Source of the DNA: Ceratotherium simum simum | Lineage: Eukaryota; Chordata; Mammalia; Perissodactyla; Rhinocerotidae | Length of the DNA: 64,000 nucleotides | Reading direction: 5' to 3' | Assembly (NCBI RefSeq): GCF_000283155.1 | Contig: NW_004454179.1 | Location: 8,979,457 to 9,043,456, forward strand | Shown here: one piece after another, positions 37,695 to 50,229 of the stretch | How positions within the stretch are numbered: position 1 is the stretch's first letter | How the letters are laid out: each line of letters starts with the position of its first letter | The notes under the pieces: generated by a model | The model's input: the letters and a program-made list of their open reading frames with translations, nothing else | The model's database searches: none | What the model was told of the DNA's origin: nothing | Made by a program: the position numbers and the translations under genes

Positions 37695-38368
37695 TCAGAG
37701 GAGTTTTTATAATCTTTAAAGAATATTACAAATGTAAAGTGTAATTCTTTTTCTTCTGCAAATGACTGATTAGGGAGCTATTCAAAAATGGCTACCTTCT
37801 GTCTTCGTTAGACTGTTTCTAATAAAACATTACACCAGGTCTTTATAAATCTCCCTTCTTTGGCTGACTAGTATTCAAATTCACAGAGCAGACTTAATGA
37901 GATGAGTAACATACAAAGAGAATCAAGAAATCCTCCGCTAGGATTTCTTTCAAATCACATAGTGATTTGAACAAAAAACTATTTGAAAAAAAAGTCTAAA
38001 TATTTTTAGTGTTATTTTCCATCTGAATCCAAAACTTTACAAAGCACTTGTTTTACAAAAGGAAACCATATTTTGATGCACAGGGTTAGTTTTGCCAAGG
38101 CTGTTTTCTTGACGTTTGCTCCAAGAATGTATTATAGCTAAAAGGATTAAAATGGATAAGGTTGTTTAAAAAGACGTTAGGGGAAAATAAATAATTTAGA
38201 TCAAGTTCCAATATGGAGAGAGAAGTATGATGCTACAGCACTGCTTTGTTAGAAACTATAGACAAATAGCAAACAGAGAAGTTCTTGCAAAAAAGTACCA
38301 ATGAAAGAGAGAGAATGGTTAAAATTATAGCTCATCCATATTATTCTTTATTATTATTCTTTAGCCAC
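37695..38368. other. Intronic DNA, nothing recognised
   Basis: AT-rich; no feature seen. Confidence 0.5.
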
Positions 38369-38369
38369 T

Positions 38370-38640
38370 GAAAAACAGACCATAATTACTGATCAAAAGG
38401 TTATCTAGATAAGGAAGTTGTACAACAATGTGATCCCACTTACATATTTAAAAATGTATATACATCTGTATGCATAGAGAAAGGTCTGAAAAGATACATG
38501 CCAGACTGTTAAAAGTGGTTATATCTATGGAGTGGGATTGGGGATTATTTGATATATGTATTATTGAAGTTATATTAATGAGTATGCAGTACGTTGGTAA
38601 TTAATAAAATAAATAAAAATCATAAATCTTTAAAAGTAAA
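38370..38640 (+). mobile_element. Old LINE-1 3' fragment
   Basis: caatgtgatcccacttacat, tgcatagagaaaggtctgaa, gttaaaagtggttatatcta: L1M-type 3' UTR text. Confidence 0.6.
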
Positions 38641-38769
38641 AATATCAATAAAGAAGTTAAGCATTAACCAGAAATATCCTACGAATTAAAAAAAGAAAGC
38701 AGAAACAATGACTAGAAAAGAAGTTATTCCCTTTGGCATATTAAGTTAACAAATAAATGGTAAATAATC

Positions 38770-39480
38770 AGTCAACAAGTATTTACTGAAGAGCTGCAAT
38801 GCAACAGGCACTTTACGAGATGTTGTAGAAATAATCACTACTCTCACAGTGACTTATAATCTAGGGGTAGAGCCAAGTTTACATGAACACACACAAAAAG
38901 ATACCTAAGAACAAAAGGCAGAATATGAAAATAGCCAAAGGAGTGATTTTTAGACCAAAAGTGCCTTAGAAATTCAGGCTCAATTAACGTTTCAGTTAGT
39001 TAATGAACTAATTAAATCTTTGAGGTGAAATAGTGAAGAATTCATAGAGAAAGACAGATTTGAGCATGGCTTTGAAAGGTATGAAGAATTCAGAAAAGGG
39101 AAGAAAGTGGGTGGATGGATGATGAAGTAGGGGATCCAGAGGGTTAGAAATTAAGAGAATGGCAAAGAGAGCAGGAGCTCTGTAACAGGAAGCTACACCA
39201 TCTCCTTGTGAATAGACTCACGTTCCTGCGAGGAGGAGGAGAGAAGAAACTGGCCAAGCAGGGTGGGCTGACTCTAGAGGGCCTTGGAAAGCTGCAGGAG
39301 AGCGAAGGGGACTTGAGTTAGCAGACAAGGGATATCCCTGAAGGTTGCTAGCTGGGCAGTGACAGGAGGACAGTGGAGCTTCAGCAAGATTAATCAGGCA
39401 GCAGGATGGAAAGAGGCTGGAGACAAGGAACCCAGCTCCCTCAGAGAGAGGTGACAGAATAGATGTGAGGTGATAGGTGC
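38770..39480 (+). mobile_element. Old interspersed repeat (unassigned family)
   Basis: Opening gtcaacaagtatttactgaa, then acaggcactttacgagatgt, tttgagcatggctttgaaag and agagggccttggaaagctgc in the same order as at 46.2 kb. Confidence 0.5.
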
Positions 39481-39624
39481 CCAAACCAGATGCAAACAGC
39501 CACAAGGGAAACAACAATAGCTTTCATTTAGCCCCATTCTCAAACTTTCAAATCAGACTCAAGCTAATATAAACCCTTAGAGGAAAGGCCTTTGAAGCTG
39601 TCTTGGTAGAAGAAAGAGGAACAT

Positions 39625-39810
39625 TGTGCTGTTATGCTATAACAGGGGCAGTGAACATCACCAGCTTCAGAGTGAGACTGTCCTGGATCCATCCACAGCT
39701 CTGTCACTTAACCAGCACAGTTACTTAAACAACCCCTGAGACTTTGTGTAGAATACACAACCTCTTTGCTCCTTGGTTTCTTCATTTTAAGTGGCTATAA
39801 AAGTGTTCTC
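39625..39810 (+). mobile_element. MIR SINE fragment
   Basis: cacagctctgtcacttaacc, ctccttggtttcttcatttt. Confidence 0.65.
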
Positions 39811-39814
39811 TACT

Positions 39815-40435
39815 TGAATTTAACAAAATCTCAGTTCAAAGAGAAAGATAAGGGAAGGAGGTATGAAGGGAGGATTTTCTTGAAACTTCACCCTTATCAG
39901 TCCCTTTTACCCTTCACAACGTTTCACTGGGCCTAGAACTTGAAGGACGAATAAGGCAGAGTCTGGGGCCAGTTTATAAATAAAAAGTAAAGTAATTCTA
40001 AAATTGTCCAACAATTTGACAGTAACTTTCCGACAACTTTTTCAAACATTCTTATTTTTCTGCTTTTTTTCCTGCCATTTTCATTACATCAATAACTGTT
40101 GATCCATTTCTATTATTTTCTTCAGTGCATCTGCTTCCAAAATATATCTCCTTCCCAGAGAAACTAAGTTCTACCCCATACTGAATCAGTTGTTGTTCTA
40201 TTCCTTCACTATGTCATCAAGTGTGACAACCATCTCTTTCAATTGTTCGTGTTATCTCTACGTGATTATTCTCTTGTTGTTTTACCTAACAACTATTTTG
40301 TGTTCTAACCCATAAGACCTTCGAAGACCCTCATGGGAAGGACTATGGCACACATTTTTTTAATGCTCCACAACGTGAAGCATAGGGCTTTTGAGTCCCA
40401 GATAAATGAATGGATGAATAAATGAAATAATGAAT
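39815..40435. other. Intronic DNA, mostly unrecognised
   Basis: L2-like text may occur at about 40.24-40.43 kb (ataaatgaatggatgaataa) but is too diverged to call. Confidence 0.4.
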
Positions 40436-40439
40436 GGAT

Positions 40440-40695
40440 CAAAGACTGGATCCCTCTCTTTTCTAAGCATGGTGAAGAGAGGACAGGACTGGGTTCTAAT
40501 CCTGGTTCTACCAACTACTCATCTGTATGACTTAAGCAAGTCACATGTCTTTTCTGAGTCTCGGTTTCTTCACACACACACACACACACACACACAAAGG
40601 TTTCTCATCAGATTGATTTAAGAATTAAATGAGGTAACAATGTAAAACACAGTAAGAGCTCAACACACAGCAGCTATTATTAACATTATTATTAT
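40440..40695 (+). mobile_element. MIR SINE containing a CA expansion
   Basis: ggttctaatcctggttctac, gcaagtcacatgtcttttct, then CA12-13 at 40571-40597 exactly where MIR has its CTCATCTG segment, then ttaagaattaaatgaggtaa. Confidence 0.85.
40571..40597 (+). repeat. CA microsatellite
   Basis: About 13 CA units within MIR. Confidence 0.92.
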
Positions 40696-40884
40696 TTACC
40701 CTTAAGGCCAGGTCAAGACCCCTTGACTACTCCAGTTCTCACTTAACCCTCTTCTCTGAACTCCTATAGCCCTTACAGCTTGTTCTACAGCCTTCAACCT
40801 TTGAATATATCCTATCTTGTTCTTGTTGCTATTATTTCCTGCACATCTTGTGTGCCTGAGGAGATCTTTAACTCACAGAATCTT

Positions 40885-41050
40885 AGAATTAGATGCTACA
40901 TGTAGTCAATGCAGTCAGTTTTCTTCATTTTATGGATAAGGAAGGATTCAGGAGGGTTAACAAGTTGCCCAACAGCACATAGTTAGTTAGTAGAAGAATT
41001 GAGACTAGTAACCAGTCTCCTTGTGAAGTTCACAGCAGAGGTTCCATTTA
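40885..41050 (-). mobile_element. MIR SINE fragment
   Basis: tttatggataaggaaggatt, acaagttgcccaacagcaca, tagttagttagtagaag. Confidence 0.7.
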
Positions 41051-41064
41051 AGCCTGCAGGTTTA

Positions 41065-41302
41065 ACGACTGATGTCATCAAGTCCCTGCTCCACAACTCA
41101 TTAGCTGGGTGGTCTTGGGCAAGTTAGTTAACCACTTTGTGCCTTGATTTCTCCATTTGTCAAATGGGGAAAACAGTACTTTCCTCACAGGGTTGAGAAG
41201 AGGATTAAATGTGTTAATACACGTAAATTACTTGAAACAGTACTTGGTACATAAGCACGCGATAATGCTAAGTAATATTATTATTATATTATCACTATTA
41301 TT
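41065..41302 (+). mobile_element. MIR SINE
   Basis: ggtcttgggcaagttagtta, gatttctccatttgtcaaat, ttggtacataagcacgcgat; its tail receives an ERE insertion. Confidence 0.85.
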
Positions 41303-41607
41303 TTTATTTTTTTAAATGGCATTGCTTTTTTTTTTTTTTTTTTTTTTTGGCAAAGATTTCCCCTGAGCTAACATCTGTTGCTAATCTTCCTCTTTTTTTT
41401 TTTTTTAACTCCCAAAGCCCCAGTACATAGTTGTATAATCTAGTTGTAAGTCCTTCTAGTTCTTCTATGTGAGCTGCTGCCACAGCATGGCTACTGACAG
41501 ATGAGTGGTGTGGTTCTGCACTCAGGAACCGAACCCAGGCCACTGAAGCTGAGCACACCGAACTTTAACCACTAGACCATCAGGGCTGCTCTGTTATCAC
41601 TATTATT
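41289..41607 (-). mobile_element. ERE SINE in a MIR tail
   Basis: Antisense ERE: T-run (about 41326-41348), tttcccctgagctaacatct, ccacagcatggctactgaca, ending ctagaccatcagggctgct. Exact 14-bp target duplication ttatcactattatt at 41289-41302 and 41594-41607. Confidence 0.93.
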
Positions 41608-41609
41608 AC

Positions 41610-42055
41610 ACCGCAGAGAAATATCCTTTCTTCCATAGTATTTCAGAAATAATACCCCAAATCTGGGCAATTAACCTTTTCTCAGCTATCCAATCTCACC
41701 TTCCATCCTTTAAGGTGTTTTTGCCTTTCCAGAGCAAGCAAAAATAAGGTACTGGTTTAATCCCCAACTCCCTCAATACAAACATATAGATACAGACACG
41801 TACTCCATCTTTTCTAAATACGCAGCTTATATTTTTCACTCTTAATCCTTTGCCACACAAAAAGCAACACATGCATTAAAGTTTGTAAATAACATAAATA
41901 CTTTATTTGACTTAATATGTCTGTTCCATGTAGCATGATGATGGTTATCTCTATATGGATTTTTATGCGTGTGTCGATGCAATGTGTTTTGACTGTAAAT
42001 TCCTAGAGACAAAAACGATGTTTGCTTAAGTCAATCAAACATAAATTCTGGGGCA
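41610..42055. other. Intronic DNA, nothing recognised
   Basis: No feature seen. Confidence 0.5.
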
Positions 42056-42059
42056 CTTG

Positions 42060-42300
42060 GACTAAATTAGATTGAGTATTCAGAGAGGAATTTCAGAAAA
42101 ATTCAGAGAATGAGGGGGGATTAACGTGAATTGGCTTAGCAGAAGACTTAATGAGAGAGGGGACTTGGGCAGAGCTTTGAAGGACAAGTAAAATGTTGAA
42201 TTCAAGAGGGAAGATGAGTGTTCAAGGTGGAGGGTATAGTGTGAGTAAAGGAGAGGGACTGGGTGAAGATTAGTCTGACTAAAGTAGAGAGATGATACTG
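42060..42300 (+). mobile_element. Old interspersed repeat fragment
   Basis: gggcagagctttgaaggaca, agggaagatgagtgttcaag: middle of the unassigned family. Confidence 0.4.
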
Positions 42301-42354
42301 GAGACCACTGTGAAATTCTATTGGATATGTATGACTAGAGCACGTTGAAAGTAC

Positions 42355-42440
42355 AGTTCATGTTTTATTCCTCTTCGTAGCCCCAATACCTAGCACTAAG
42401 CTTGGCATATAACTATAACCAAAATATGTTTATTGAATTA
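42355..42440 (+). mobile_element. L2 LINE terminal fragment
   Basis: cgtagccccaatacctagca then ataactataaccaaaatatg and tttattgaattaa. Confidence 0.6.
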
Positions 42441-42660
42441 AGCAAAATTACACTGTTTTTCACCATACTAAAGTGAAGAAAATTGAACTGAACCCAACTC
42501 AATCAGATCATGAAACCAAAGGACAAAGGAGTTCAACAAGGTATATATACCTTCAACAGCACCAGCCACTAGTCTAGAAATGTGCTACATCACCATCCAT
42601 GGATGAGTGCAAGAAATAAAACTGACCAAATTCTCCATGCTCAAATATTCATTCATTCTC

Positions 42661-42741
42661 CTGTCTCTGCCTCTCTCTGTCTCTGTCTCTGTCTCTCTCA
42701 CACACACATACACACACACACACACACACTCACACACACTC
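42661..42741 (+). repeat. CTGTCT / CA compound microsatellite
   Basis: (CTCTGT)n-type pyrimidine repeat running into interrupted CA units. Confidence 0.9.
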
Positions 42742-44385
42742 TGCTCAGAATTCCAATCCATCGCCTCATAGCCTGAGACAGTGGAAAACTTGATTAATGC
42801 ACCAAGAAAACCAAAATTAAGACTCTTAACACCTAATTCATTTTGACAAAGGATTCTCAGAAGAGGATCCTGACTCCAGGAGCCCAGACCATGCGACTGG
42901 CAGACTGAACAGACTCAGAGAATCTTGAAGGAAACTTTTTTTCTTCCATGAGGTACCCATCCCACCAGGAGGGCTTGGGAGAATGAGAGAATTTAAACAA
43001 ATTTTTTGGCAAGAGAAATAATGATATTTGGTATTGGCAACAGTAGCACAATTTGTGTTGTACAGGGACACACAACTGTTTGTGGATTACCTTTGGCCCC
43101 AGTGACCAGGTGATAAACTATACAAATGTAGTTGCAACTGAAAGGTTTATTTACTGGATTTTCTGACTCACTAAAATTAATTAAACCATCTCTACAAGCA
43201 ATAGACCAGAGTTTCCTGATCTCTACCACTTCTAGCACTACAGAGGTGGCCACAACGACTAAACTGTGACTAAATGACATGATGACTATGTCTCTGTGAG
43301 ATACCACATTCAAATTCACAAGAGTACCCAGGTATAGTGAGCTGCAGCTAGCACTCAGGACCTGGGTACCAAATTTCAAACATTACAGAAAATGCATCCA
43401 TTTTGTTTCCAAAAGGTAGAATAACATATATAAAACTTCAGGTGATTTCTGACATCCTTTAATACAATATTAAAGTGTATCAAATCCTTCTAAAGTTGCT
43501 AGCAGACAAATCATGAAATGCCAATGATGAAGTTAGAATGGAAGCTTTTCTTGGGCCTAAAAATCTCTAGAAACTGCTTTTGGCTGATGCTATTGAAGTG
43601 ACAAGAGGTCAGTAGTATGTAATTTGACAATAGTACCTGGCCCTCATTCATCTTCCCAGCCTCACTGTCAAACAGGGGCCTGATATTAGACATCTGCTCA
43701 ATGAGTAAATTCATGAGTCAATGAGTATTATAAAATACTTGCCTGTTTTTACTCTATAAAAGAAGGAATGATAACATAAAAATTATCAAGCAAATTCTAA
43801 AACCTTTATTTTATATACCCTATAAGAATCAAATTAACAGTTCAATTTTAAACTATCTGTCTTTCAAACATGCTTCATAACTCAAACTTCACTAAGCAAG
43901 TTATAACACACTTTAGCTCAAGTACATGAATGTGTGCAGTGATTTGGAAAAGGAGAATGGGAGAGGGCAAGGATCATTGTCCATGTCGAAAACACATCCT
44001 TCCCTTCTCCAATGGAGTAAAAGAACTTATAACGGCCTCTATTTTCCTATAGGGCCAATTCCATTTTACTGAGCCTAAAATTCAAGATTTTCATAATCTG
44101 ATCTAGATTTACCCAACCAACATTTTCTCTCACGCATGTACTTTCTTCTTTTTTAATTACATATTTTGGAGCTAACAAAAATACATTAGGACTTCTTAAA
44201 ACCCAATTTAGACATAGTTCTACCAATATAAACTTTCGTAGAATAATTTATAATATGTACTTTATTTTTGATTTTTTTTAGATATAAACATTTCTGAATT
44301 AACAAAAAAATGTGCAAATAGGTTTTTATAAAGAAGAATTTGACATGGTTCTAGCAACATAAACTAAGATAATTTCTAACATGTA
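42742..44385. other. Intronic DNA, nothing recognised
   Basis: Holds a 128-codon minus frame (42993-43379) without a recognisable domain or gene context. Confidence 0.5.
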
Positions 44386-44389
44386 CCTT

Positions 44390-44745
44390 CTATGCAGCCA
44401 GGGTGGTCTCCTTACTGCCCAAACATATACTCAGGCTTTGCCTCATGCTCTTTCCCTTGAGTTAAATGTATTCTCTTCTTCTTCTCCACCTCTCCAAAGT
44501 CTACCCATCTTTCACAAGGCCCAACCTAACTCCCATCTAAATTCAGCCAGCATTCAATCTCTACTTTTCCTGTTACACCCTGGCACACCATTATGTTCCA
44601 TTTAGCACTTCATTCTTTATTGTCTTTGCGTTACTCTTCAGTTTTATCAGTATAAATGTTATCTCACCAACTAAGCTATTAGTTCGTGACAGCAGGGACA
44701 GTGTCTTTTGAACAGTACAGGTCAGGTATTTCGTAGAATGTCCTT
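44390..44745 (+). mobile_element. L2 LINE 3' fragment
   Basis: tctttcacaaggcccaacct, cattctttattgtctttgcg, gtgacagcagggacagtgtc. Confidence 0.75.
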
Positions 44746-44749
44746 CAAT

Positions 44750-45480
44750 TTGGGGTTCACCAGTGTTTTCTCAGGTTTATAGAGAGTTACGGATTTGGAA
44801 GAAGAATATTACAAAGATGAAGTGCCCTTCTCATCACATCATATCAGGGAATACATGATATCAACGCGATTTATCTGATGACTTTGTTAAAATGATATCT
44901 GTCAGTTTCTCCACTATAAAGTTACTATTTTCCCCTTTCTAGACTCTTTTCTTTAGAAGCAAGTCATTAGGGCCAGCTCCGTGGCTTAGCGGTTAAGTGT
45001 GTGCGCTCCGCTGCTGGTGGCCCAGGTTCGGATCCCAGGCGTGCACTGAGGCACCGCTTCTCCGGCCATGCTGAGGCCGCGTCCCACATACAGCAACTAG
45101 AAGGATGTGCAGCTATGATATACAACTATCTACTGGGGCTTTGGGGGGGAAAAATAAATAAATAAAAATCTTAAAAAAAAAAAAAGAAGCAAGTCATTAA
45201 ATCCAGCCCACACTCAAGGAGAGGGGAGTCAAGCTTCACCTCGTAGAGGGAGAAGTATCAAAGAATTTGTGGACATATGCTAAAACCACCACAATAATTA
45301 ATTAATAAATATTGTGGGGGAATGTCTTTGAAGCTATGCAAATATCCTATTTTACCTTCAAGTTTCTCCTACTAACATTAACTCTGATTAGTGGATCTTG
45401 CCTATAGCAAATATTACTCTTGTATTCTAATGGTGATTTGGGATAGTATCTTTTATTTATTTTATATTCTGCCATTCTTT
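44750..45480. mobile_element. Old L1M-type repeat, split by an ERE SINE
   Basis: Parallel to 2.55-2.95 kb: gttacggatttggaagaaga, cagtttctccactataaagt, gattagtggatcttgcctat. Confidence 0.6.
44955..45199 (+). mobile_element. ERE1 SINE, young
   Basis: 215-bp element (44970-45184) closely matching the copy at 7.56 kb, with gggccagctccgtggcttag head, intact cggttaagtgtgtgcgctcc and uninterrupted A-rich tail. Exact 15-bp target duplication agaagcaagtcatta at 44955-44969 and 45185-45199. Confidence 0.96.
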
Positions 45481-45484
45481 GTCT

Positions 45485-46230
45485 AGCATCAAACTAAACA
45501 CAGAGAAGGTAACCAATAAATACTTGTTAAATGTAATTGAATTTCAAGAAACATTTATGTGAAATAAAACGAGATCGTGAAAGGTGAATAAGTTCAAGGC
45601 AAATCTGTATTTTGGCAGTTGTGCTGTTCTTACGTCATATGTCTTGACTGATGAAATGGGAATACAAAGAAAAGAATTAACTACCTCACCTTTACTAAAA
45701 CTGGGAAAACGTCCTCCAGAAAGGGAAACAATAATAATAGTTGTATAGTGCCTTAGAGCTTACGAAGTGTACTCACATTCATCATTTAGGATTTCAGAAG
45801 CTCTCTGAAGAGAAAATCTTCAGGAGATGGAAATAAAAAAAAAATTTGAAACTTGTCAAAAGGCACTATTAAAATCAGAAATTGGAAAATTAGGCATAGA
45901 AACTACATAAGGCTAACAAGGGAAAGCAAAAGTAAAGGAAAGAAGAAACAGAACGATAAAAAAATAGTGTGGGTCCACTGCAAGGCTTTAAAGCAGGTGG
46001 TAAAGTTGCTTTAATGCATAGCATGAAACCAAGACAACTTAGACTACCAAAGATAAAGAGTCCATGGTTAAAATAATGAAAAATGTCATTACAATAAGCA
46101 TTAAGAAGGGACTTCAAGGGAATATGCACTGAAGGTGAAAAATGAATAGAATCTTCATGTATGCGTTCACTCGTCTCTTCATTGGGCGTCTCCATTTTCC
46201 CAGTGCCTTTAAGAGGGTGCTTAACCTACT
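45485..46230. other. Intronic DNA, nothing recognised
   Basis: No feature seen. Confidence 0.5.
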
Positions 46231-46234
46231 GTGT

Positions 46235-47230
46235 ACCCACAAATATTTGCTGAAGCTCTACTATGTGTCATACATAATGCTAGACATTGGGGATATACAA
46301 TAATTAGATATAGTCCCTTCCTATAAAGAATTTGCATTCTAGTTGGAAAGGTAAAACAAACAAATATATAAGTGAAAAGTTAAAGAGCAAAACAAGGCCG
46401 AAGTGGCCAAAAGAACAGCTTAGAGAGTAAAAGCTAAAACAGTCCAGAGAAAGAAGAGATCGCTATGGAATGACCTGTTCAAGAAAGGCTTTGTGAAAAT
46501 AAGGGGCATTTACAGTCCTTCAAGAACTGGGTGGAGTTGAGGGTAAGATTTGCACAGAGCCAAGAGAAAGGCATTCAAAGCAGAGATACACTGGCTGAAC
46601 AAAGGTATGGGGTTGAGATAATGAAGGTGCTTTAAAGAGACAGTGAAAATCAAGTAGGGCTGTAATAAAAGGTATATGGCAACATTGGGTACAAAAGGAA
46701 AGCTGAGACTGAGAAGGGAAAGGCTTCGAATGCCATGTTCAGGAGTTTGAACATTTTCTGCATGCAATCCAAAAATCATCAAGGTTTTAGAGCAAAAGAG
46801 TGACATGATGAATTACGATATTTTAGAAATATCAAGCTGGCTTTTTATGCACATAATAAACGGTGTACATCTTGATTAAAGATATGGTTATGGCAGTAAA
46901 AAGACAGGCAAACAAAAAAAAGCACACTGATATATAACAAAGAGGGGTAACTGGAGCAAAATAGACTTAAGAACTAAAGATTAACCTGAGATTTCTTTGT
47001 TGGGAGCATGAAAAGCATAACATTAGATAGAACAGAGAGGAAGTTAGGCAAAGGGTAAGATTCCAAGGCATGAAGAACAATCCTATTTTTACTTCCTCCA
47101 TCATCACCATGTTTCTATGAAATTCAAGTTGCCTAAGCATAGAGTAGAACAGGTAACTGTATTAAAGGAGTAACCAGAGAACCTCCAAAGCGATATATAA
47201 CAGTGGCTTTAGAAAGTTAGAGAAAACGCA
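46235..47230 (+). mobile_element. Old interspersed repeat (unassigned family), longest copy
   Basis: atttgctgaagctctactat, gctagacattggggatatac, gcattcaaagcagagataca, ttcaggagtttgaacatttt, gcaaaagagtgacatgatga in order. Confidence 0.5.
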
Positions 47231-47247
47231 GTTGCACTAAAGTGCTT

Positions 47248-47306
47248 AAAAAGTATTTGGAAAATAGTCAATTATACCTCAATAAAAAAAAGTATTTGGA
47301 AAATAG
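47248..47306 (+). mobile_element. Ultra-short LINE-1 3'-end insertion
   Basis: Two exact copies of a 20-bp sequence (aaaaagtatttggaaaatag at 47248-47267 and 47287-47306) flank only tcaattatacctcaataaa (47268-47286), which matches the last bases of mammalian L1 3' UTRs plus a tail. Confidence 0.7.
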
Positions 47307-47309
47307 AAA

Positions 47310-47698
47310 CCACATGACTTCTTAATTGAACTATTAATTCAGGAGAAAGCAACAATAACAGAAAATCACATCAAGATAGCAATACGAATGAATTAACCGG
47401 AAAAGCATATTTTACCCAAGCTGGAACTATGAGTTCATTTTAACGTTAGTATATTACAAAACTAAAGATTAGTCTCTTCTCTCATTACCACATACATAAA
47501 AGAAAGCCACCCCATGTTCTCCACCTCCATTCCTTAAAGGCAATTCTCCTTACATTCTCTTAATCTTCTCAAACAATTCCCTAAATCTATCTTCTTTTTT
47601 CTGTATAAAGTCCTGTCTCACTGAATCTTATTCACTCCTTAGTCCCATTTTGAAATATTAAATATATGTTATAAATTTTCCAAAATTGCCTTTAATGA
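47310..47698. other. Intronic DNA, nothing recognised
   Basis: No feature seen. Confidence 0.5.
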
Positions 47699-47699
47699 A

Positions 47700-47935
47700 A
47701 GTAAGAATCCTTAGCCTTCATACAGTGCTGTGCAACTGACAAAATATTTTACACACATTATCTCTTAGAACCCTCACAGAAGAAATGCACAGCAGGTATT
47801 ATCATCATCCATATGTTATACAGAAGCAGCATGCCCAGGGCCACACATTCATAAGTGATAGAGCCAGGCTGCAATGCAGGCTTTCTAAGCTCAAATTCCC
47901 TATTCTCTTCACTATATCATTCAGTTTCATAATGT
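47700..47935 (-). mobile_element. MIRb SINE
   Basis: acacattatctcttagaacc, ccagggccacacattcataa, gtgatagagccaggctgcaa. Confidence 0.85.
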
Positions 47936-48003
47936 GCCAGTAGGTGTATCTTATTACTCAAAATGTATGTTGTTATTCTGTAGTATGTTTAAACCAACAG
48001 ATC

Positions 48004-48022
48004 TTTTTTTTTTTTTTTTTTA
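48004..48022 (+). repeat. Poly-T run
   Basis: About 19 T, followed by a small direct repeat (tattacaggt twice). No attached retroelement recognised. Confidence 0.8.
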
Positions 48023-48029
48023 ATAAGGT

Positions 48030-50225
48030 GCTTATTACAGGTGCCTATTACAGGTCCATTTACTAAGAAGACCTAATTATTTTAAGATGCTCATGATGAT
48101 GACAATTATCACTGGATGAAAAGTGACAACTGAAGCATAACTTTGCAAAACTGCTAAGACTATACCAGAAACATTTTTGCCTTGAATTCTGCAATGCAAC
48201 AACAAAGACAATGTGGGTGATTTAAGGATATGCGAGCATCAAAGGGCAGAAATAGGGCATTCCTACTCTCTTTAACTCTGCTAAGGCCTCAAATACTGAT
48301 ATAGTTCAGAGCATCTTATTACCAGGGAGACATAAATCAAAAGGAGTTCAGCTAGGAGCAATAAAACAGATTAGTGTCTGGAAGGACTGACTTTAAAGAA
48401 AGTTTTAAAAGAATTAAATCCAGGTAGTCTAGATAAAAAACAGCTATGAAGAAACATTTTTTTGAAGCTGACACTCACACCAAAGATAGAAATTATTTTG
48501 AAGGTAGATGTCTAAAAAATGCAAAGAAGAATAATCACAAATATTTGGAGAATATTTATAAAGGGAAAATTCAGGATAAATTTGCTGGCAAAAATCTATG
48601 GCACAGAGAACTCTCTCCCACAGGAGTGGTGAAAATTACATTCCTAGAGATATTTAATACCAGGTTGGACAAAATAAGAAAAGGATTCCATATGGAATGA
48701 TCCTGCACTGACCCCTGAAGTGGTGGAAGGATTGAAGATAGCCTCTTAGATCTTTTCCATTTCTGATTGTTTTTAATTCTATGAAGTTTTACGGGGCACG
48801 GCCTTTTGCCAATTTCCTTTCTCCCCATGATGCCCACTTTCTCCTTTTACAAAGGGAAACTAATTGTATCCTTCATTTTAAGTAGCTCTCATGTTCTCAA
48901 TGAATCAGTAATATAATCCTAGGTATAAGTTTGGAAGAAAAAAGCCAATTCCAAAAAGTTATAATGGTCCTTTTTCCCCCAGTGGTTGCTGGGGCTCTTA
49001 CAAGTTTTTCCACAAACTAAAGAGGAAGTAGTTCAAATAGATTCGAAGAAGAGCTGTTTCATCACGAAAACCATTAATATTCTCCCTTCTTGTGTCTGAT
49101 CACAAAGCTGACAGTGACCCTGGGAGCCATAAGGCCCTGGGTCAAATTACCATCAGAGCTGCTGTTCAGGATTATCTTTTACCTTTCAGCATTTTATGCT
49201 GAGTGACAGCAAAATCTACTTGCAATGTACGTTTTTAGGGCAATGGCATTTACCTTTGAAAAGACGTAGCCTTAAACACCTACATACTTTGGCAAATGTT
49301 ATAAAAGGGTAACTCCTATTCATGCTTCAAACTCAAGAAGCCTCAGCCTTGCTCTCTTTCTCCATTCTGGCACTTTAAAAACATGTTTCTCAGATACCCT
49401 TGAAATAGATCCCAATACCTCTCCAGAATTCCCATTCAGTGAAAGCCCCAGAAAATACAACGGCATTTCCTTGTTTTGCAGATTTATAAGGACAAGATGT
49501 AAGAAAATCCAGGGAGCTCTAAGAACCTGTCCCTGAGTCCTTTAAAAATAAAACTGTAGCTCACTTATGAAAAGGGACAGCAAGGCAGAGATAGTCCTCC
49601 AAGAATGGACACTAACGCCTCTTCTACCCAATCTAAACAGCCTCAGTGGCTGAGGACCTATCAAGTCCCATTTTGCATATTTGAAACAAAGTATGTCCCT
49701 CTACCCACATAGTTCATAGATAGTAACATCAAACCCACTAAACAAATATTTTAAAATACCATTTTCATTTTTTTTCTAGTTAAAATGACACTGTTCAAAA
49801 CTAAAAAGATTGGCCTCTCACACTGGAATGGGATTTGGAGTTTTCAAAGTCCTTCCAACACTTAACTCATCTGATCTTGGCAAGACAGAAGGCTGGCATT
49901 TATAATAAGCCTATTTTAAAACAGAAAAAATTTTACTCTGAGATTGGGCAATCTGAAGGAGAACTCACTGCGGAGATTTTCAAACCTTCCCCAACAAGAG
50001 ACCAATCTAAAAGGGATTATTCCAGAAAACTTGCGAGAGAGTTTCAAAAAGGCTGAATCCTTCCACATCCTCAACTCAGGAAAGCAAGAACTAAGAAAAA
50101 CAAAAAGGCACTTTTTTCTAGAATTTTAGGAATGAATTGTGACCCTGACCCTTTAGTAGCCTATGAACCTGGCTGAATTTTCTCAAGAAACCCACTGCAT
50201 CTTCTCCCCCACAGGACTAGCCTGC
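48030..50225. other. Intron 2 next to exon 2, nothing recognised
   Basis: Repeat-poor, no other exon recognisable. Could hold conserved splicing or enhancer elements but none is identifiable by eye. Confidence 0.5.
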
Positions 50226-50229
50226 CAGA

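Noticed and set aside
42993..43379. 128-codon minus-strand frame as a small gene
   Set aside because: No recognisable domain, start context or neighbouring exon; lies deep in an intron.
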